In this document: positions 10,599-20,197 of the stretch, in pieces
How positions within the stretch are numbered: the first letter of the stretch is position 1
Layout of the letters: the number at the start of each line of letters is the position of its first letter
Assembly (NCBI RefSeq): GCF_022171985.1
Contig: NZ_JAJVHF010000005.1
Span: 1 to 64,000, forward strand
Length of the DNA stretch: 64,000 nt
Direction: 5' to 3'
DNA from: Huaxiibacter chinensis
Lineage (GTDB): Bacteria > Pseudomonadota > Gammaproteobacteria > Enterobacterales > Enterobacteriaceae
Notes under the pieces: generated by a model
The model's database searches: none
What the model saw: only the letters and a program-made list of their open reading frames with translations
What the model was told of the DNA's origin: nothing
Position numbers and translations under genes: made by a program

Positions 10599-12761
10599 TT
10601 ATTTACTGTCAGACTTGTATTCGTACTCGTAATAGCCGTAATCCTGATAGCCGGTGGCGCGGCGGAAGATGGAGTTCAGAATCACCCCTTTCACCTCAAT
10701 GCCGTTTTGCTCGAAGCGGCTCAGACTGGTTTCCACCTCTTTCAGGGTATTGACCGCATAGCGGGCGACCATCAGCGTAGTTCCTGCATGGCGACCCACA
10801 ATGGCGGCATCGGTTACCGCAAGAATTGGCGGCGTATCGATCAGGACCAGGTCGTAATGCTGGCTTGCCCAGGCGATGAGCTGCGTGAATCGCTGACTCA
10901 TCAGCAGCTCTGACGGATTCGGTGGAATTTGACCGCGCGGAACAAGGTCAAAGTTCGTGATAGAGGTCGGCTTGGCGCACTGCTCAATGTCGCCTTTACC
11001 CAGCAGCACTTCCGACAGACCGTTTACGTTGTTGGTCCCCAGCAGTTCATGGGTATAGCCTTTACGCATATCACAGTCGATCAACAGCACGCGCTTATTG
11101 GTCTGGCTAATCACCGCGGCAAGGTTGGCACACACGAAGGTTTTACCAATCGACGGGCTGACCCCGGTCAACATCAGGACGTTGTTTTTAGCCTGCATCA
11201 TGGCAAAGTGCAGGCTGGTTCGCAGGCTACGCACCGCTTCAATGGCCAGGTCGGTTGGGTTGCCCACTGCCAGGAGCTGGCTTTGTTTGTAACGCTTAAC
11301 CCCTTTGACCGTTTTGACGCTGTCGCGGGATTTTTGCCATTCCGACAGCGGAATGCTGGCGTAGACGCTAATGCCATGCTCTTCCAGCACCTGCGGGCTT
11401 TCGATACCCCGGTTGAATAGCGAACGAAGCAATACACCGACGATGGAGAGCATCAACCCAAGGATAATGCTGCCGAGGATAATCAGTGCTTTCTTCGGCT
11501 TCAGCACACCGGGCTGGGTAATGGCCGGGTCAACGATACGCACATCACCCACGGTGCTGGCTTCGGTGATCTTCAGCTCCTGCTGTTTGTTCAGCAACTG
11601 CATGTACACCTGCTGTCCGGATTCCACATCACGGGTCAGACGCACGATCTCTTGCTGCGTTTTCGGCATCGCGGTGACGCGATTGTTCAGCTTCGATTTT
11701 TCATCTTCCAGCGCCTGGCGTTTTTCCAGCAACGTGCGGTACGCCGGGTGACGTTTGGTATAGAGCTTCGAAATCTCGGCTTCTTTAAAGGTCAGTTCGT
11801 TCAACTGCGCGTCGATGTTGACCATCGAGTCCAGCACCGATTTGGCTTCTAGCGGCAGGTCAACGGAGTCTTTATCCTGACGGAACGCGTTCAGCTTGTT
11901 TTCCGCTTCATCAAGACGAGAACGCACTTCGGGCAGCTGTTTTGCCAGGAAGGCGAGGCTTTTGGCCGCTTCTGCGGATTTGCGCTCGATGTTCTGTTCG
12001 AGGTAGTTGCGCGTAATGCTGTTCAGAATGTCGCGGATTTTGTCCTTATCTTCACCGGTGAAGGTCATGCTCAGGACGCCGGTATCTTTCCCGTTTTCAG
12101 TGACGCTCAGGTTGCTTTGCAGATTGTTGATCATCCCCAGCATGGAGAATTTACTGACGGTGAACTTGCCGCCTTCCGACGCATGAATATCACTGACCAT
12201 CATGCTGACGCCGTTTTTGCTCAACATCTGTCCGACCTGCCCGCGGGCGCTAAAGCCGGCGTCGCTGGTCAGCTCATACTCTTTCGGCCCTAACACCTCA
12301 AGCGTAAACACCTGATCGCCCGCCCCTTTCGGCAGGTTGAAGGTGGTCACTTTGACCATGTCATTTTGACGACCCATCAACCGGTCCCAGCCTGCCCCGA
12401 AGATCGGGAAGCTGTTTTTGGTCACGCCGATATCCAGGTCAAGATCGTCAACGGTTTTACCCAGCACCAGACGCGACTGGATCAGCTGAATTTCTGCGTC
12501 GGACGCCGGTGGCTTATTCGCCAGCGCCGAGCCGATATCCTGCACCAGCGAGTTTCCGGTGTTTTGTTCGATCTGTACCAGCGCATCGGCGCTGTAGATA
12601 GGCGTAGCGAACAGAGTGTAGATAATGGCACCCAGCGCAAACACCGACGTGATGCCCAGCACCCACCATTTCGCTTCGATAATGGTGCCGATCAGACGCC
12701 CAATATCTATTTCATCACTGCCCGAAATCGGGGCGGCAGAAGGTTTGGTATTTTCTGTCAT
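10599..12761 (-). CDS. wzc: Tyrosine autokinase Wzc
   Basis: Inner-membrane polysaccharide co-polymerase and BY-kinase that works with Wza in colanic acid export and chain-length control. The start at 12761 (MTENTKPSAAPISG) gives 720 residues, as in E. coli. Two membrane segments (WWVLGITSVFALGAIIYTLF and IILGSIILGLMLSIVGVLL) flank a periplasmic coiled-coil domain. The C-terminal kinase has Walker A GVSPSIGKT near residue 530-540, Walker A' LLIDCDM and Walker B LVLIDTPP, and ends in a tyrosine cluster (YQDYGYYEYEY) that is autophosphorylated. It starts two bases after wzb, whose product dephosphorylates it. Confidence 0.97.
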   Translation of the reverse strand: MTENTKPSAAPISGSDEIDIGRLIGTIIEAKWWVLGITSVFALGAIIYTLFATPIYSADALVQIEQNTGNSLVQDIGSALANKPPASDAEIQLIQSRLVLGKTVDDLDLDIGVTKNSFPIFGAGWDRLMGRQNDMVKVTTFNLPKGAGDQVFTLEVLGPKEYELTSDAGFSARGQVGQMLSKNGVSMMVSDIHASEGGKFTVSKFSMLGMINNLQSNLSVTENGKDTGVLSMTFTGEDKDKIRDILNSITRNYLEQNIERKSAEAAKSLAFLAKQLPEVRSRLDEAENKLNAFRQDKDSVDLPLEAKSVLDSMVNIDAQLNELTFKEAEISKLYTKRHPAYRTLLEKRQALEDEKSKLNNRVTAMPKTQQEIVRLTRDVESGQQVYMQLLNKQQELKITEASTVGDVRIVDPAITQPGVLKPKKALIILGSIILGLMLSIVGVLLRSLFNRGIESPQVLEEHGISVYASIPLSEWQKSRDSVKTVKGVKRYKQSQLLAVGNPTDLAIEAVRSLRTSLHFAMMQAKNNVLMLTGVSPSIGKTFVCANLAAVISQTNKRVLLIDCDMRKGYTHELLGTNNVNGLSEVLLGKGDIEQCAKPTSITNFDLVPRGQIPPNPSELLMSQRFTQLIAWASQHYDLVLIDTPPILAVTDAAIVGRHAGTTLMVARYAVNTLKEVETSLSRFEQNGIEVKGVILNSIFRRATGYQDYGYYEYEYKSDSK

Positions 12762-12763
12762 TG

Positions 12764-13207
12764 TTATCCCTGCTGAGCTTTCAGTGCCTGCGCCCATTTT
12801 TGGGCAGACTGGTCAAGTAAGGTGTAAACCGCCTCAAATGCCTCACGGCTCTTGCGATACGGATCGGGAATTTCGCGCTCACTGTCCCAGTGGCCAAAGA
12901 GCATGACTTTGCCGCGCATCTCTGGCGCAATTTCACACAGCGCATGAATGTGGCGCTTTTCCATCGCCAGGATCAGATCGTAATCCCGACACATGCGACC
13001 GGAGATCTGACGTGCCACGTGCCCGTCCAGAGAGAGGTCATGCGCCTGCGCCACGCTTGACGCTCGCTCATCGGCCCCTTTCCCCACCAGCGCACCCAGT
13101 CCTGCAGAAGCGACCGTCAACTCAGGCTGATAATTTTTCAGCAGACGTTCAGCCGTGGGGGAACGGCAAATGTTCCCCACGCATACCACCAGAATTTTAT
13201 TAAACAT
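12764..13207 (-). CDS. wzb: Low-molecular-weight protein-tyrosine phosphatase Wzb
   Basis: Cytoplasmic phosphatase that dephosphorylates Wzc, which colanic acid assembly requires as a cycle. The 147 residues equal the E. coli length. The P-loop CVGNICRSPTAE lies at residues 9-20 (C(x)5R(S/T), Cys 9 as nucleophile and Arg 15), and the general-acid DPYRKS loop lies near residue 115. It is in the standard place between wza (6-base gap) and wzc (2-base gap). Confidence 0.97.
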   Translation of the reverse strand: MFNKILVVCVGNICRSPTAERLLKNYQPELTVASAGLGALVGKGADERASSVAQAHDLSLDGHVARQISGRMCRDYDLILAMEKRHIHALCEIAPEMRGKVMLFGHWDSEREIPDPYRKSREAFEAVYTLLDQSAQKWAQALKAQQG

Positions 13208-13213
13208 CGCGGA

Positions 13214-14353
13214 TTACCAGGTATGGACGTCGCGCGCCGTGTCCGTCATATAGCGAACGCCATTGATGGTTGGCAGCAACTGGTTGATCAAACGGTTCCA
13301 GCGCGTGACTGGCGCCGTGGTGACGTAGACCACATCGTATGGCTGGAGGCGGAATTCGGTTGCCATCACCAGAGACGTCGCATCGGACATATCCAACTGG
13401 TAAATATTGGCAATCTTGCCTTTCGCATTGCCCTCGCCTTTCAGCGGACGGATGACGAAGATGCCGCTGGCGTTAGATGCCGTCAGGTCAAGACCTTCTG
13501 CATTGCCCAGCGCTTCGGTCAGGGTCATACCGCTGAAGTCCATTTTGAGCGTGCTCTGTTTTTTCACTTCGCCCATCACGAACACTTTCAGGTCGTCATT
13601 GCGCGGAACAAACAGAATGTCACCCGGGTAGAGCAGACGGTTCTGACTCAGGTCGCCGTTTTGCATCAGGGCCTGAAGCGAAATGCGCTCTTCTTTACCG
13701 TTGTGCGTCAGCACCACGTTGCGCCAGTCGGCGGCGTCAGTTAAGCCACCTGCGGTGTTAATGGCATCGAGCACCGTCAGCGGCACGTTGGTGATCGCCT
13801 GCTGGCCGGATTTATTGACCTGACCGGAGACATACGCTTTTTGCGAACGGAAGGCGGCGATATTAACGTCAACCTGCGGGTCAGCAATGTACTGCGCTAA
13901 GCGGCCGGTAATATCACTACGAATTTCTGCAAGCGTTTTGCCGACGACATGTACTTTACCGATGTACGGATAGAACATGGTGCCGTCAGGCTGGACCCAG
14001 TTGCCGGTATCGCTGGAGCTACGATACTGCCCGGCAGGCGTGGTCAGTTCAGGGTGATCCCAGACCGTCACGCTGATGACGTCGCCTGGCCCTACCCGAT
14101 ATTGATAGGATGAGATTTCCTGGTCCAGAGACATATTGGGCTGTGCAACATTTGGACGTGGGCGTAATTGTTCAACAAGACGCGGCGTTAATGGATAAAC
14201 ATTCACCATCTTGTCGAGATCAAAATCAGCATCCTGTTGCTTGATCACATCCTTACCCATTGTTGACATATTGCTGCCGGGAAAGACCGTACAACCACTC
14301 ATCAAGGTCACAGACACCAATAATGGCATCAATTTCATTTTGGATTTCATCAT
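13214..14353 (-). CDS. wza: Colanic acid export outer-membrane lipoprotein Wza
   Basis: Octameric outer-membrane translocon for capsular polysaccharide; 379 residues as in E. coli. The N-terminus [20 protein letters not shown] is a lipoprotein signal ending in the lipobox LMSGC, with acylated Cys at residue 21. The polysaccharide export signature is seen in [21 protein letters not shown], followed by SLBB-type domains ([30 protein letters not shown]). The C-terminal amphipathic helix ending the protein forms the outer-membrane barrel. It is the first gene of the operon, with a leader of several hundred bases. Confidence 0.97.
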   Translation of the reverse strand: MMKSKMKLMPLLVSVTLMSGCTVFPGSNMSTMGKDVIKQQDADFDLDKMVNVYPLTPRLVEQLRPRPNVAQPNMSLDQEISSYQYRVGPGDVISVTVWDHPELTTPAGQYRSSSDTGNWVQPDGTMFYPYIGKVHVVGKTLAEIRSDITGRLAQYIADPQVDVNIAAFRSQKAYVSGQVNKSGQQAITNVPLTVLDAINTAGGLTDAADWRNVVLTHNGKEERISLQALMQNGDLSQNRLLYPGDILFVPRNDDLKVFVMGEVKKQSTLKMDFSGMTLTEALGNAEGLDLTASNASGIFVIRPLKGEGNAKGKIANIYQLDMSDATSLVMATEFRLQPYDVVYVTTAPVTRWNRLINQLLPTINGVRYMTDTARDVHTW

Positions 14354-14530
14354 TGATTATTTATCACTTTGGCAGAGTAATTATCCTGTGCAATTTAAAT
14401 AAGCGCGGATCGTTTTCCATTCAGAATGCAGTTAATGAAATTGAAATATAACTGGCATCAGTCCTAAAAAAACTTTATTCATCCGCTGGCTCTTGACAGA
14501 ATAACCGAGGCTGATTCACACGCTTTCAGG

Positions 14531-14568
14531 CACGCTACCGCCCTTGGCTTTCAGTTACCAATCCACTG
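14531..14568 (-). promoter_or_regulatory. JUMPstart element with ops (RfaH site)
   Basis: The minus strand reads CAGTGGATTGGTAACTG, then AAAGCCAAGGGCGGTAGCGTG when continued. The last twelve bases, GGCGGTAGCGTG (14542-14531), match the ops core at which RfaH is recruited to paused RNA polymerase. The 38-base element as a whole matches the JUMPstart consensus found in leaders of polysaccharide operons. It lies about 180 bases upstream of the wza start in the transcribed leader, so RfaH-dependent antitermination over the 14-kb operon is expected. Confidence 0.93.
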
Positions 14569-14809
14569 TCTTAACAATGTGTTATGGGAAAACACCCTCT
14601 GAAACGGGTCTTTTTGGGAAATAAATCCGTCATTTATAGCGCCTGACAGATAACGCAGCATTTCCCGCGACCTATTAAAAAAATAGCAACAAGTAGATTT
14701 AACATTTGATGCTGGAAGAATTGTTGCAGCTAACCTAATACCAGGCAAGGAGACAACAGGCCTGTAAGTTGTTTTTAAGATTAATATTAAGAGCAAAGTT
14801 TTGCAGTTT

Positions 14810-14823
14810 TAGGATTATCTTTA
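14810..14823 (-). promoter_or_regulatory. Candidate RcsAB box of the wza promoter
   Basis: The minus strand reads TAAAGATAATCCTA, which agrees with the RcsAB consensus TAAGAATATTCCTA at 11 of 14 positions. It sits about 460 bases upstream of the wza start codon and roughly 240 bases above the JUMPstart, a layout like that of the E. coli colanic acid promoter. The RcsA-RcsB heterodimer is known to activate this operon during envelope stress. The match was made by eye; the transcription start was not located. Confidence 0.75.
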
Positions 14824-15043
14824 TATTGACAAATCAGACCTGCAAATCATTGCTTGCGATATTTCCTAATTGCGCCTGGTTATATAAAATATGACTTTCC
14901 AGACGGAATATTTGCTGTAACAGGAATCTGTCAACTGTGGCCGGGGATTAAGAGAAATCTCAGGCAAACATTGCATTTTTGACGCGCTTTATCCATGATC
15001 GGACTGTGACAATTGTCATATAACCAAAGGTATTGCATTTACT

Positions 15044-16627
15044 ATGGAATGGATTGCCGATCCATCGATCTGGGCCGGGCTGGTAACGCTTGTCGTTATC
15101 GAATTAGTGCTCGGTATTGATAACCTGGTGTTTATAGCCATCCTCGCTGAAAAACTGCCTCCCTCGCAGCGTGACCGTGCTCGCGTCACGGGCTTACTTC
15201 TGGCGATGGTGATGCGCCTGCTGTTGCTGGCGTCAATCTCATGGATGGTCACCCTGACTAAACCCCTCTTCACCGTCCATGAATTCAGCTTCAGCGCCCG
15301 CGATCTGATTATGCTTTTCGGCGGCCTGTTCTTACTGTTTAAAGCAACGGTGGAATTAAATGAACGGCTCGAAGGCAAGGACAACGACAACCCCACTCAG
15401 CGACGCGGGGCCAAATTCTGGCCGGTGGTGGCGCAAATCGTGGTGCTGGATGCCGTTTTCTCACTGGACTCCGTGATTACTGCCGTGGGGATGGTTGATC
15501 ATCTGGCGGTGATGATGGCGGCCGTCATCATTGCCATCACCCTGATGCTGATGGCAAGTAAAGCGCTGACGCGCTTTGTAAACAGCCATCCAACGATTGT
15601 CATTCTCTGCCTCAGCTTCCTGCTGATGATTGGCTTTAGCCTGGTCGCCGACGGCTTTGGCTTCTTTATCCCGAAAGGCTATCTGTACGCCGCTATTGGC
15701 TTCTCGGTCATGATTGAAGCGCTGAATCAGCTGGCGATATTTAACCGCCGCCGCTTCCTGTCGGCCAATCAGACACTTCGCCAGCGAACGACCGATACGG
15801 TGATCCGTCTGCTGAGCGGGAAAAAAGAGGACGCTGAACTCGATGCCGAGTCCGCCTCTTTGCTGGCCGATCACCAGGAGGGACAGATTTTCAACCCGCA
15901 GGAGCGGTTGATGATCGAGCGCGTACTGAACCTTAACCAGCGCTCCGTCAGCAGTATCATGACCTCGCGCCACGATATTGAACATATCGACCTGAATGCG
16001 CCCGAAGCGCAAATCCGCGCATTACTGGAAAAGAACCAGCATACCCGGGTCGTGGTGACCGGCGGCGATGAGGATGACGATCTGGTCGGGGTCGTTCACG
16101 TTATCGATCTGCTGCAACAGTCGCTTAACGGCGAGCCGCTGGATCTGCGCGTCCTGGTGCGCCAGCCGCTGGTGTTCCCCGAAGCGCTGCCCCTGCTGTC
16201 CGCGCTGGAGCAATTCAGAAACGCGCGCACGCACTTTGCCTTTGTGGTCGATGAGTTTGGTTCGGTTGAAGGTGTGGTCACGCTCAGTGACGTTATGGAG
16301 ACCATTGCCGGTAATTTACCGAATGAAGTGGATGAAATCGACGCACGTCACGATATACAGAAAAACAGCGACGGCTCCTGGACCGCAAACGGCCATATGC
16401 CTCTGGAAGATTTGGTGCAGTTTGTGCCGTTGCCTCTGGATGAAAAGCGTGAATATCACACCATAGCGGGCCTGCTGATGGAGTATTTACAGCGTATCCC
16501 GAAACCGGGCGAAGAGGTGCAGGTGGGGAATTATCTGCTTAAGACCTTAGAGGTGGAGAGCCATCGCGTGCAGAAAGTGCAGTTGATTCCGCTACGTCGC
16601 GAAGACGATCTGGATTATGAGGTCTGA
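15044..16627 (+). CDS. yegH: TerC/CBS/CorC-domain membrane protein YegH
   Basis: 527 residues, as in E. coli. The N-terminal half is a TerC-type integral membrane domain with about seven hydrophobic segments and the acidic motifs [13 protein letters not shown] (near residue 22) and [18 protein letters not shown] (near residue 135). These are followed by two CBS modules ([34 protein letters not shown]) and a C-terminal transporter-associated (CorC_HlyC) domain ending in [18 protein letters not shown] role in ion efflux or membrane homeostasis is inferred from family. It is divergent from wza. Confidence 0.93.
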   Translation: MEWIADPSIWAGLVTLVVIELVLGIDNLVFIAILAEKLPPSQRDRARVTGLLLAMVMRLLLLASISWMVTLTKPLFTVHEFSFSARDLIMLFGGLFLLFKATVELNERLEGKDNDNPTQRRGAKFWPVVAQIVVLDAVFSLDSVITAVGMVDHLAVMMAAVIIAITLMLMASKALTRFVNSHPTIVILCLSFLLMIGFSLVADGFGFFIPKGYLYAAIGFSVMIEALNQLAIFNRRRFLSANQTLRQRTTDTVIRLLSGKKEDAELDAESASLLADHQEGQIFNPQERLMIERVLNLNQRSVSSIMTSRHDIEHIDLNAPEAQIRALLEKNQHTRVVVTGGDEDDDLVGVVHVIDLLQQSLNGEPLDLRVLVRQPLVFPEALPLLSALEQFRNARTHFAFVVDEFGSVEGVVTLSDVMETIAGNLPNEVDEIDARHDIQKNSDGSWTANGHMPLEDLVQFVPLPLDEKREYHTIAGLLMEYLQRIPKPGEEVQVGNYLLKTLEVESHRVQKVQLIPLRREDDLDYEV

Positions 16628-16630
16628 ACA

Positions 16631-16655
16631 GTCCTCTCCTCACTGAGGAGAGGAC
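16631..16655. terminator. Bidirectional hairpin between yegH and asmA
   Basis: GTCCTCTCCTCA and its exact complement TGAGGAGAGGAC are separated by one base, giving an 11-bp stem with a 3-base loop. It lies four bases after the yegH stop and just beyond the asmA stop, between convergent genes. No long T-run follows in either direction, so it may act more as a transcript end-protecting stem than as a strong intrinsic terminator. Confidence 0.65.
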
Positions 16656-16666
16656 CACGTATTAAC

Positions 16667-18520
16667 TCAGAGTTTTTCCAGCAGCTTTTTGACGTCTTTA
16701 CCGTTTTGCGAATCTTTGTTTTTATCCGCCCAATCGTTAAGACGTCGTTTTGCTTCTTCCTGAAGATGCTTACGCAAAAGCTGATCGACCTGAAGGCTGT
16801 AATTCAGCGCCTGCCACTTACCAAACACGGATAACGGAATTGGCGTCTCCTTCAGGAATTCAACCAGCTTGCCCTCGCCTTCCCAGCCTGACAGAACGCG
16901 TACGTTGAAGCGCGTATCCGTCGTTTCTTTCACCAGATCCATGGTGCCCTCACCGGTTAATGCCAGCAACGCAGACTGCCCCTGCATATTGTCGAGCGTG
17001 AGCTGTCCTCTATCGAGGCTCAAATCGGTGGTGAAGCTATCAAGGCGCGTGGCGCTGTCGTAGTTTTCATTGGCTTTAACGTTGCTGCTACTGCGCTCAA
17101 CCGCCTGCTGAACCAGCTGCTGGAAGTTAAGGCCTTCCATGCGGGTATTGGTTAATTCTACGTGCGCCTGACCCTGCCAGTCCCGGCGGAACGCTTCTGC
17201 ATCCACTTTATTGCCCGAGAAGTCCCCTGCTAAGGAGAGGTTGCCGGTCAACGCAATGGGGTAGTTGAATGCCTTCAGGATAGTACCAATCTCAACGTTA
17301 TCGAGACGCGGCTGGAAAGTCGTACGGACGTTATCTTTGCGCACGTCCACCACGCCCGGCAGCGAAAGCGATCCGTTACCTATTTTACCGCTGAGGTCGG
17401 AGATCGTCAGAAGGCCGCTCCGGTTCTCCATCTGGCTGCTCACGGCGCTGAAGTCGATCCCGCGCCAGCGCACCGCATCGGCTTTTAGCGAAATATCCGC
17501 CGTAAAGCCGCGCAGCCCGTTGTAATCTGGCTGATCAATAGAGGAAGAGATAACCGGGCGCGTCTGCTTAGGCTGACTTTGCCCCTGCTGAGCAGGGCTG
17601 CCTTCTGCGGCGGCAACCGGCTGCGGCGGCAGTAAACTCTCAAGGTTGAGTTTGCCAAACTGCAGATCGATAACCCACTTCGGCTCTTCGCCAAGCACAA
17701 CGCTGGCGTTACCCTTCAGATCGCTGTCGTTAGCCTGCAGATTAAGCTGATTCAATGCGAGCAGCTTCTGCTCTTCTCGCCAGATGGCCTGCAGACTGCC
17801 CTGCCCGGAAATGCCCTGAGCAGGAAGGTCGGCACCGGTGAGTTTCCAGTTGAGCGACTGGATGTCCGCCGTCAGCTGATGAGGATAATCAGAGGCGTTA
17901 ACGTTGGCTTTCATCGCCAGGGTCATATCACGCTGGTTACGGTTAATCCGTCCGGTGAAATCCACCGTCGCCAGATGGCGCTTATCCTGATCCATCTGCA
18001 GATTGATATTGCGCACCGTCACCTGCTCATCGTCCTCATGCTGGAAGACCAGCACGCTGTCAGCCACTTTCAGGCTGCCAATATCAAATGACCAGCCCGC
18101 GTCTTCCGGGACGTCAGGCAGGGTATTTTCACGCGGGGCGACTGGGGCATTCTCCTGACGAACGGCTTCGGATTGCGGGGTGAGTTGAATCACCGCCCCT
18201 TTGAGCATCACCTGCTCAACCTGCAACTGATGCGACAGCAGAGGAATTAACGCCACGTCCAGACGCATATTGTCGGCAGAAACCAGCGGTACCGACGCGC
18301 CCGGCGCGGTTAAGGACATACGACCCGAAAGAATACTGAGCTGCGGCCAGACGTGCCAGCGCAATGGACCCTCGAGCTTCAGTTCATAGCCGCTACGCAC
18401 TTCGACCTGACGCACCATATAGGCACGAAAATCATTTGGGTTAACCAGCAGAACCAACGCAGAAAGGCCAGCCACGACCACCACTAGCAAAATCATCAGC
18501 GTTGTCAGTATTCTTCTCAT
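16667..18520 (-). CDS. asmA: AsmA family outer-membrane assembly protein
   Basis: Inner-membrane-anchored periplasmic protein of the AsmA/VPS13-like bridge family, linked to outer-membrane protein and lipid homeostasis. The start at 18520 (MRRILTTLMILLVVVVAGL) gives 617 residues, the E. coli length; six upstream codons of open frame are not used. The N-terminal membrane anchor is residues 5-30, followed by the conserved NPNDFRAYMVRQVE stretch. The C-terminal AsmA_2 region has LTGNLSLAGDFSG and the LQVDQLLRKHLQEEAKRRL end. It lies 21 bases after dcd, probably co-transcribed. Confidence 0.95.
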   Translation of the reverse strand: MRRILTTLMILLVVVVAGLSALVLLVNPNDFRAYMVRQVEVRSGYELKLEGPLRWHVWPQLSILSGRMSLTAPGASVPLVSADNMRLDVALIPLLSHQLQVEQVMLKGAVIQLTPQSEAVRQENAPVAPRENTLPDVPEDAGWSFDIGSLKVADSVLVFQHEDDEQVTVRNINLQMDQDKRHLATVDFTGRINRNQRDMTLAMKANVNASDYPHQLTADIQSLNWKLTGADLPAQGISGQGSLQAIWREEQKLLALNQLNLQANDSDLKGNASVVLGEEPKWVIDLQFGKLNLESLLPPQPVAAAEGSPAQQGQSQPKQTRPVISSSIDQPDYNGLRGFTADISLKADAVRWRGIDFSAVSSQMENRSGLLTISDLSGKIGNGSLSLPGVVDVRKDNVRTTFQPRLDNVEIGTILKAFNYPIALTGNLSLAGDFSGNKVDAEAFRRDWQGQAHVELTNTRMEGLNFQQLVQQAVERSSSNVKANENYDSATRLDSFTTDLSLDRGQLTLDNMQGQSALLALTGEGTMDLVKETTDTRFNVRVLSGWEGEGKLVEFLKETPIPLSVFGKWQALNYSLQVDQLLRKHLQEEAKRRLNDWADKNKDSQNGKDVKKLLEKL

Positions 18521-18541
18521 GGCATCCTCAGTGGACAAAAA

Positions 18542-19123
18542 TCAGTCTTTATCAATACGACTGGCGACCGCACCCTGTTGATCGCGATATTTCGCGTCCT
18601 GACGGCGATTATACGGACGTTCCGCCACGCCGGTCAGCAGTTCAAAACTCAGGGCACCGATCATCATTCCTGGACGCAGCGCCAGCGGCAATTTACCGGC
18701 ATTGAAAAACTCCAGCACGATACGACCAGACCAGCCGGGATCGATACGGTGCGCGGTAACGTGCACCATCAACCCCAGACGCGCCAGAGAAGAACGCCCA
18801 TCAAGCCAGCCCACGAGATCGGCGGGCAGCGTCACGGATTCATAGGTGACTGCCAGAGCCAGTTCGCCTGGATGAAGGTAAAAGGCTTCGCCCTCGTTCA
18901 GCACAATCTCATCGCTCATGACGCGATCCAGCGCCGCGCTCACTTCGTCTTTCGGCCCGCTAAGGTCGATAAAGGGAGCCGTATGGCCGCTGAACGTGCG
19001 GAAATTATTCCCCAGGCGTACGTCAACGGTGACGCCATTAATACGCTCAACCGGCGGACGCGGGGTGATAGACAGACGGCCCTCATCCAGCCAGGCTTCT
19101 ATATCTCGGTCACAAAGACGCAT
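18542..19123 (-). CDS. dcd: dCTP deaminase
   Basis: Deaminates dCTP to dUTP, the main route to dTTP precursors in enterobacteria. The protein has 193 residues, as in E. coli. The trimeric dUTPase-like fold is recognised from [15 protein letters not shown] at the start, the [31 protein letters not shown] core (residues about 110-140, with the catalytic Glu at its end) and [14 protein letters not shown] clear AAGGAGAAA ribosome site precedes the start. The order udk-dcd-asmA is conserved, with a 91-base gap to udk. Confidence 0.97.
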   Translation of the reverse strand: MRLCDRDIEAWLDEGRLSITPRPPVERINGVTVDVRLGNNFRTFSGHTAPFIDLSGPKDEVSAALDRVMSDEIVLNEGEAFYLHPGELALAVTYESVTLPADLVGWLDGRSSLARLGLMVHVTAHRIDPGWSGRIVLEFFNAGKLPLALRPGMMIGALSFELLTGVAERPYNRRQDAKYRDQQGAVASRIDKD

Positions 19124-19214
19124 GGCACTTTCTCCTTTTGCGCATCATGCGCCGCGGCCAACGGGCCAGGGCGCAAAACCAGGTTATCTCTGAACGGTAC
19201 ACAATTCGCGCAAA

Positions 19215-19856
19215 TTATTCAAAAAACTGGCTAATTTTCGCTTTCAGAATATCGATCGCAATGCGGTTTTTACCCCCACGCGGGACGATGATATCGGCAT
19301 ATTGTTTCGACGGTTCAATAAACTGCAGGAACATTGGACGTACCGTTTTCTGATACTGCGCCATGACCGAGTCCATCGAACGCCCGCGCTCGTTGACGTC
19401 GCGTTTGATACGGCGCATGAGGCAGATGTCGAGCGGGGTATCCACAAATATAGAGAAGTTCATCGCTTCACGCAGACGCGCGTCGGTCAGCAGTAAAATG
19501 CCTTCCAGGATAATCACTTTTTTGGGTTCAATATGGATGGTGTCCTGCGTACGCGTATGCTCAACGTAGCTGTAAACCGGGAGATCAATAGGCGTGCCGT
19601 TTTTGATCATCTGTAAATGCTGGAACAACAGGCTGTGATCCATAGCATTGGGATGGTCGTAGTTAGTTTTTACACGCTCTTCCATCGACAGATGCGATTG
19701 ATCTTTGTAATAGCTGTCTTCGGGAATGACGCCGATATGCTCATCACCAACTTGTTCGCGCAGTTCGCGATAAAGCGTACTTGCAATAAGACTTTTACCT
19801 GAAGCCGATGCGCCGGCGATGCCTATGATGACGCACTGATGAGACTTATCAGTCAT
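19215..19856 (-). CDS. udk: Uridine kinase
   Basis: Phosphorylates uridine and cytidine with GTP or ATP in pyrimidine salvage. The 213 residues match the family. The P-loop [14 protein letters not shown] lies at residues 12-25, the nucleoside-binding segment [17 protein letters not shown] near residue 45, and [13 protein letters not shown] near residue 150 forms the lid. It is the first gene of the leftward udk-dcd-asmA unit and diverges from dgcE. Confidence 0.97.
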   Translation of the reverse strand: MTDKSHQCVIIGIAGASASGKSLIASTLYRELREQVGDEHIGVIPEDSYYKDQSHLSMEERVKTNYDHPNAMDHSLLFQHLQMIKNGTPIDLPVYSYVEHTRTQDTIHIEPKKVIILEGILLLTDARLREAMNFSIFVDTPLDICLMRRIKRDVNERGRSMDSVMAQYQKTVRPMFLQFIEPSKQYADIIVPRGGKNRIAIDILKAKISQFFE

Positions 19857-20197
19857 AAATTTAGCGACCTGATTAACCTGGATGTAAAGGAAGGACGACG
19901 CCGTAGCGTCAAACGCGGCAATTATAGGGATTTAACGTGCGCGATACCAGTCGAATGCGCAGGTAATGCGAGAGTGGCTGCGAAACCAGCTATTTCTCCC
20001 TGACGCAAATTTAAACGGTTAATTTTAACGCGCTGAAGATGAAATTTCTGCAGACTCCGTATTTAATAACTCTGTGATGTCAAATTATGAGCGGTCAGCA
20101 TATGAATTGTAAATTGTTTGTACTAGCATAATCCAATTCACTTTTTTCTTCGTCCGGACGCCGTCCTGGCGGCATGGCGTCCCTGGATAGAGCGGTA
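19857..20197. other. udk-dgcE divergent intergenic region
   Basis: 341 bases without a gene. It must contain the leftward udk promoter and the rightward dgcE promoter. I see no convincing -35/-10 pair, operator or strong hairpin by eye. The right end has a CATAAT hexamer at 20127-20132 that could be a -10 element, but no -35 at proper spacing accompanies it. Confidence 0.6.

Larger units (their letters stand above)
14354..15043. other. wza-yegH divergent intergenic region
   Basis: 690 bases without a supported gene. It holds the JUMPstart element and the candidate RcsAB box described separately, and must contain the main promoter of the colanic acid operon, probably between 14570 and 14800 on the minus strand. 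The right end serves yegH. Small open frames here (for example minus 14796-14551) have no recognisable product. The base composition is A+T-rich relative to the genes on either side. Confidence 0.8.

Noticed and set aside
14551..14796. Possible leader peptide in the wza upstream region
   Set aside because: The frame spans the JUMPstart element, has no ribosome site that I can support and no likeness to known leaders.
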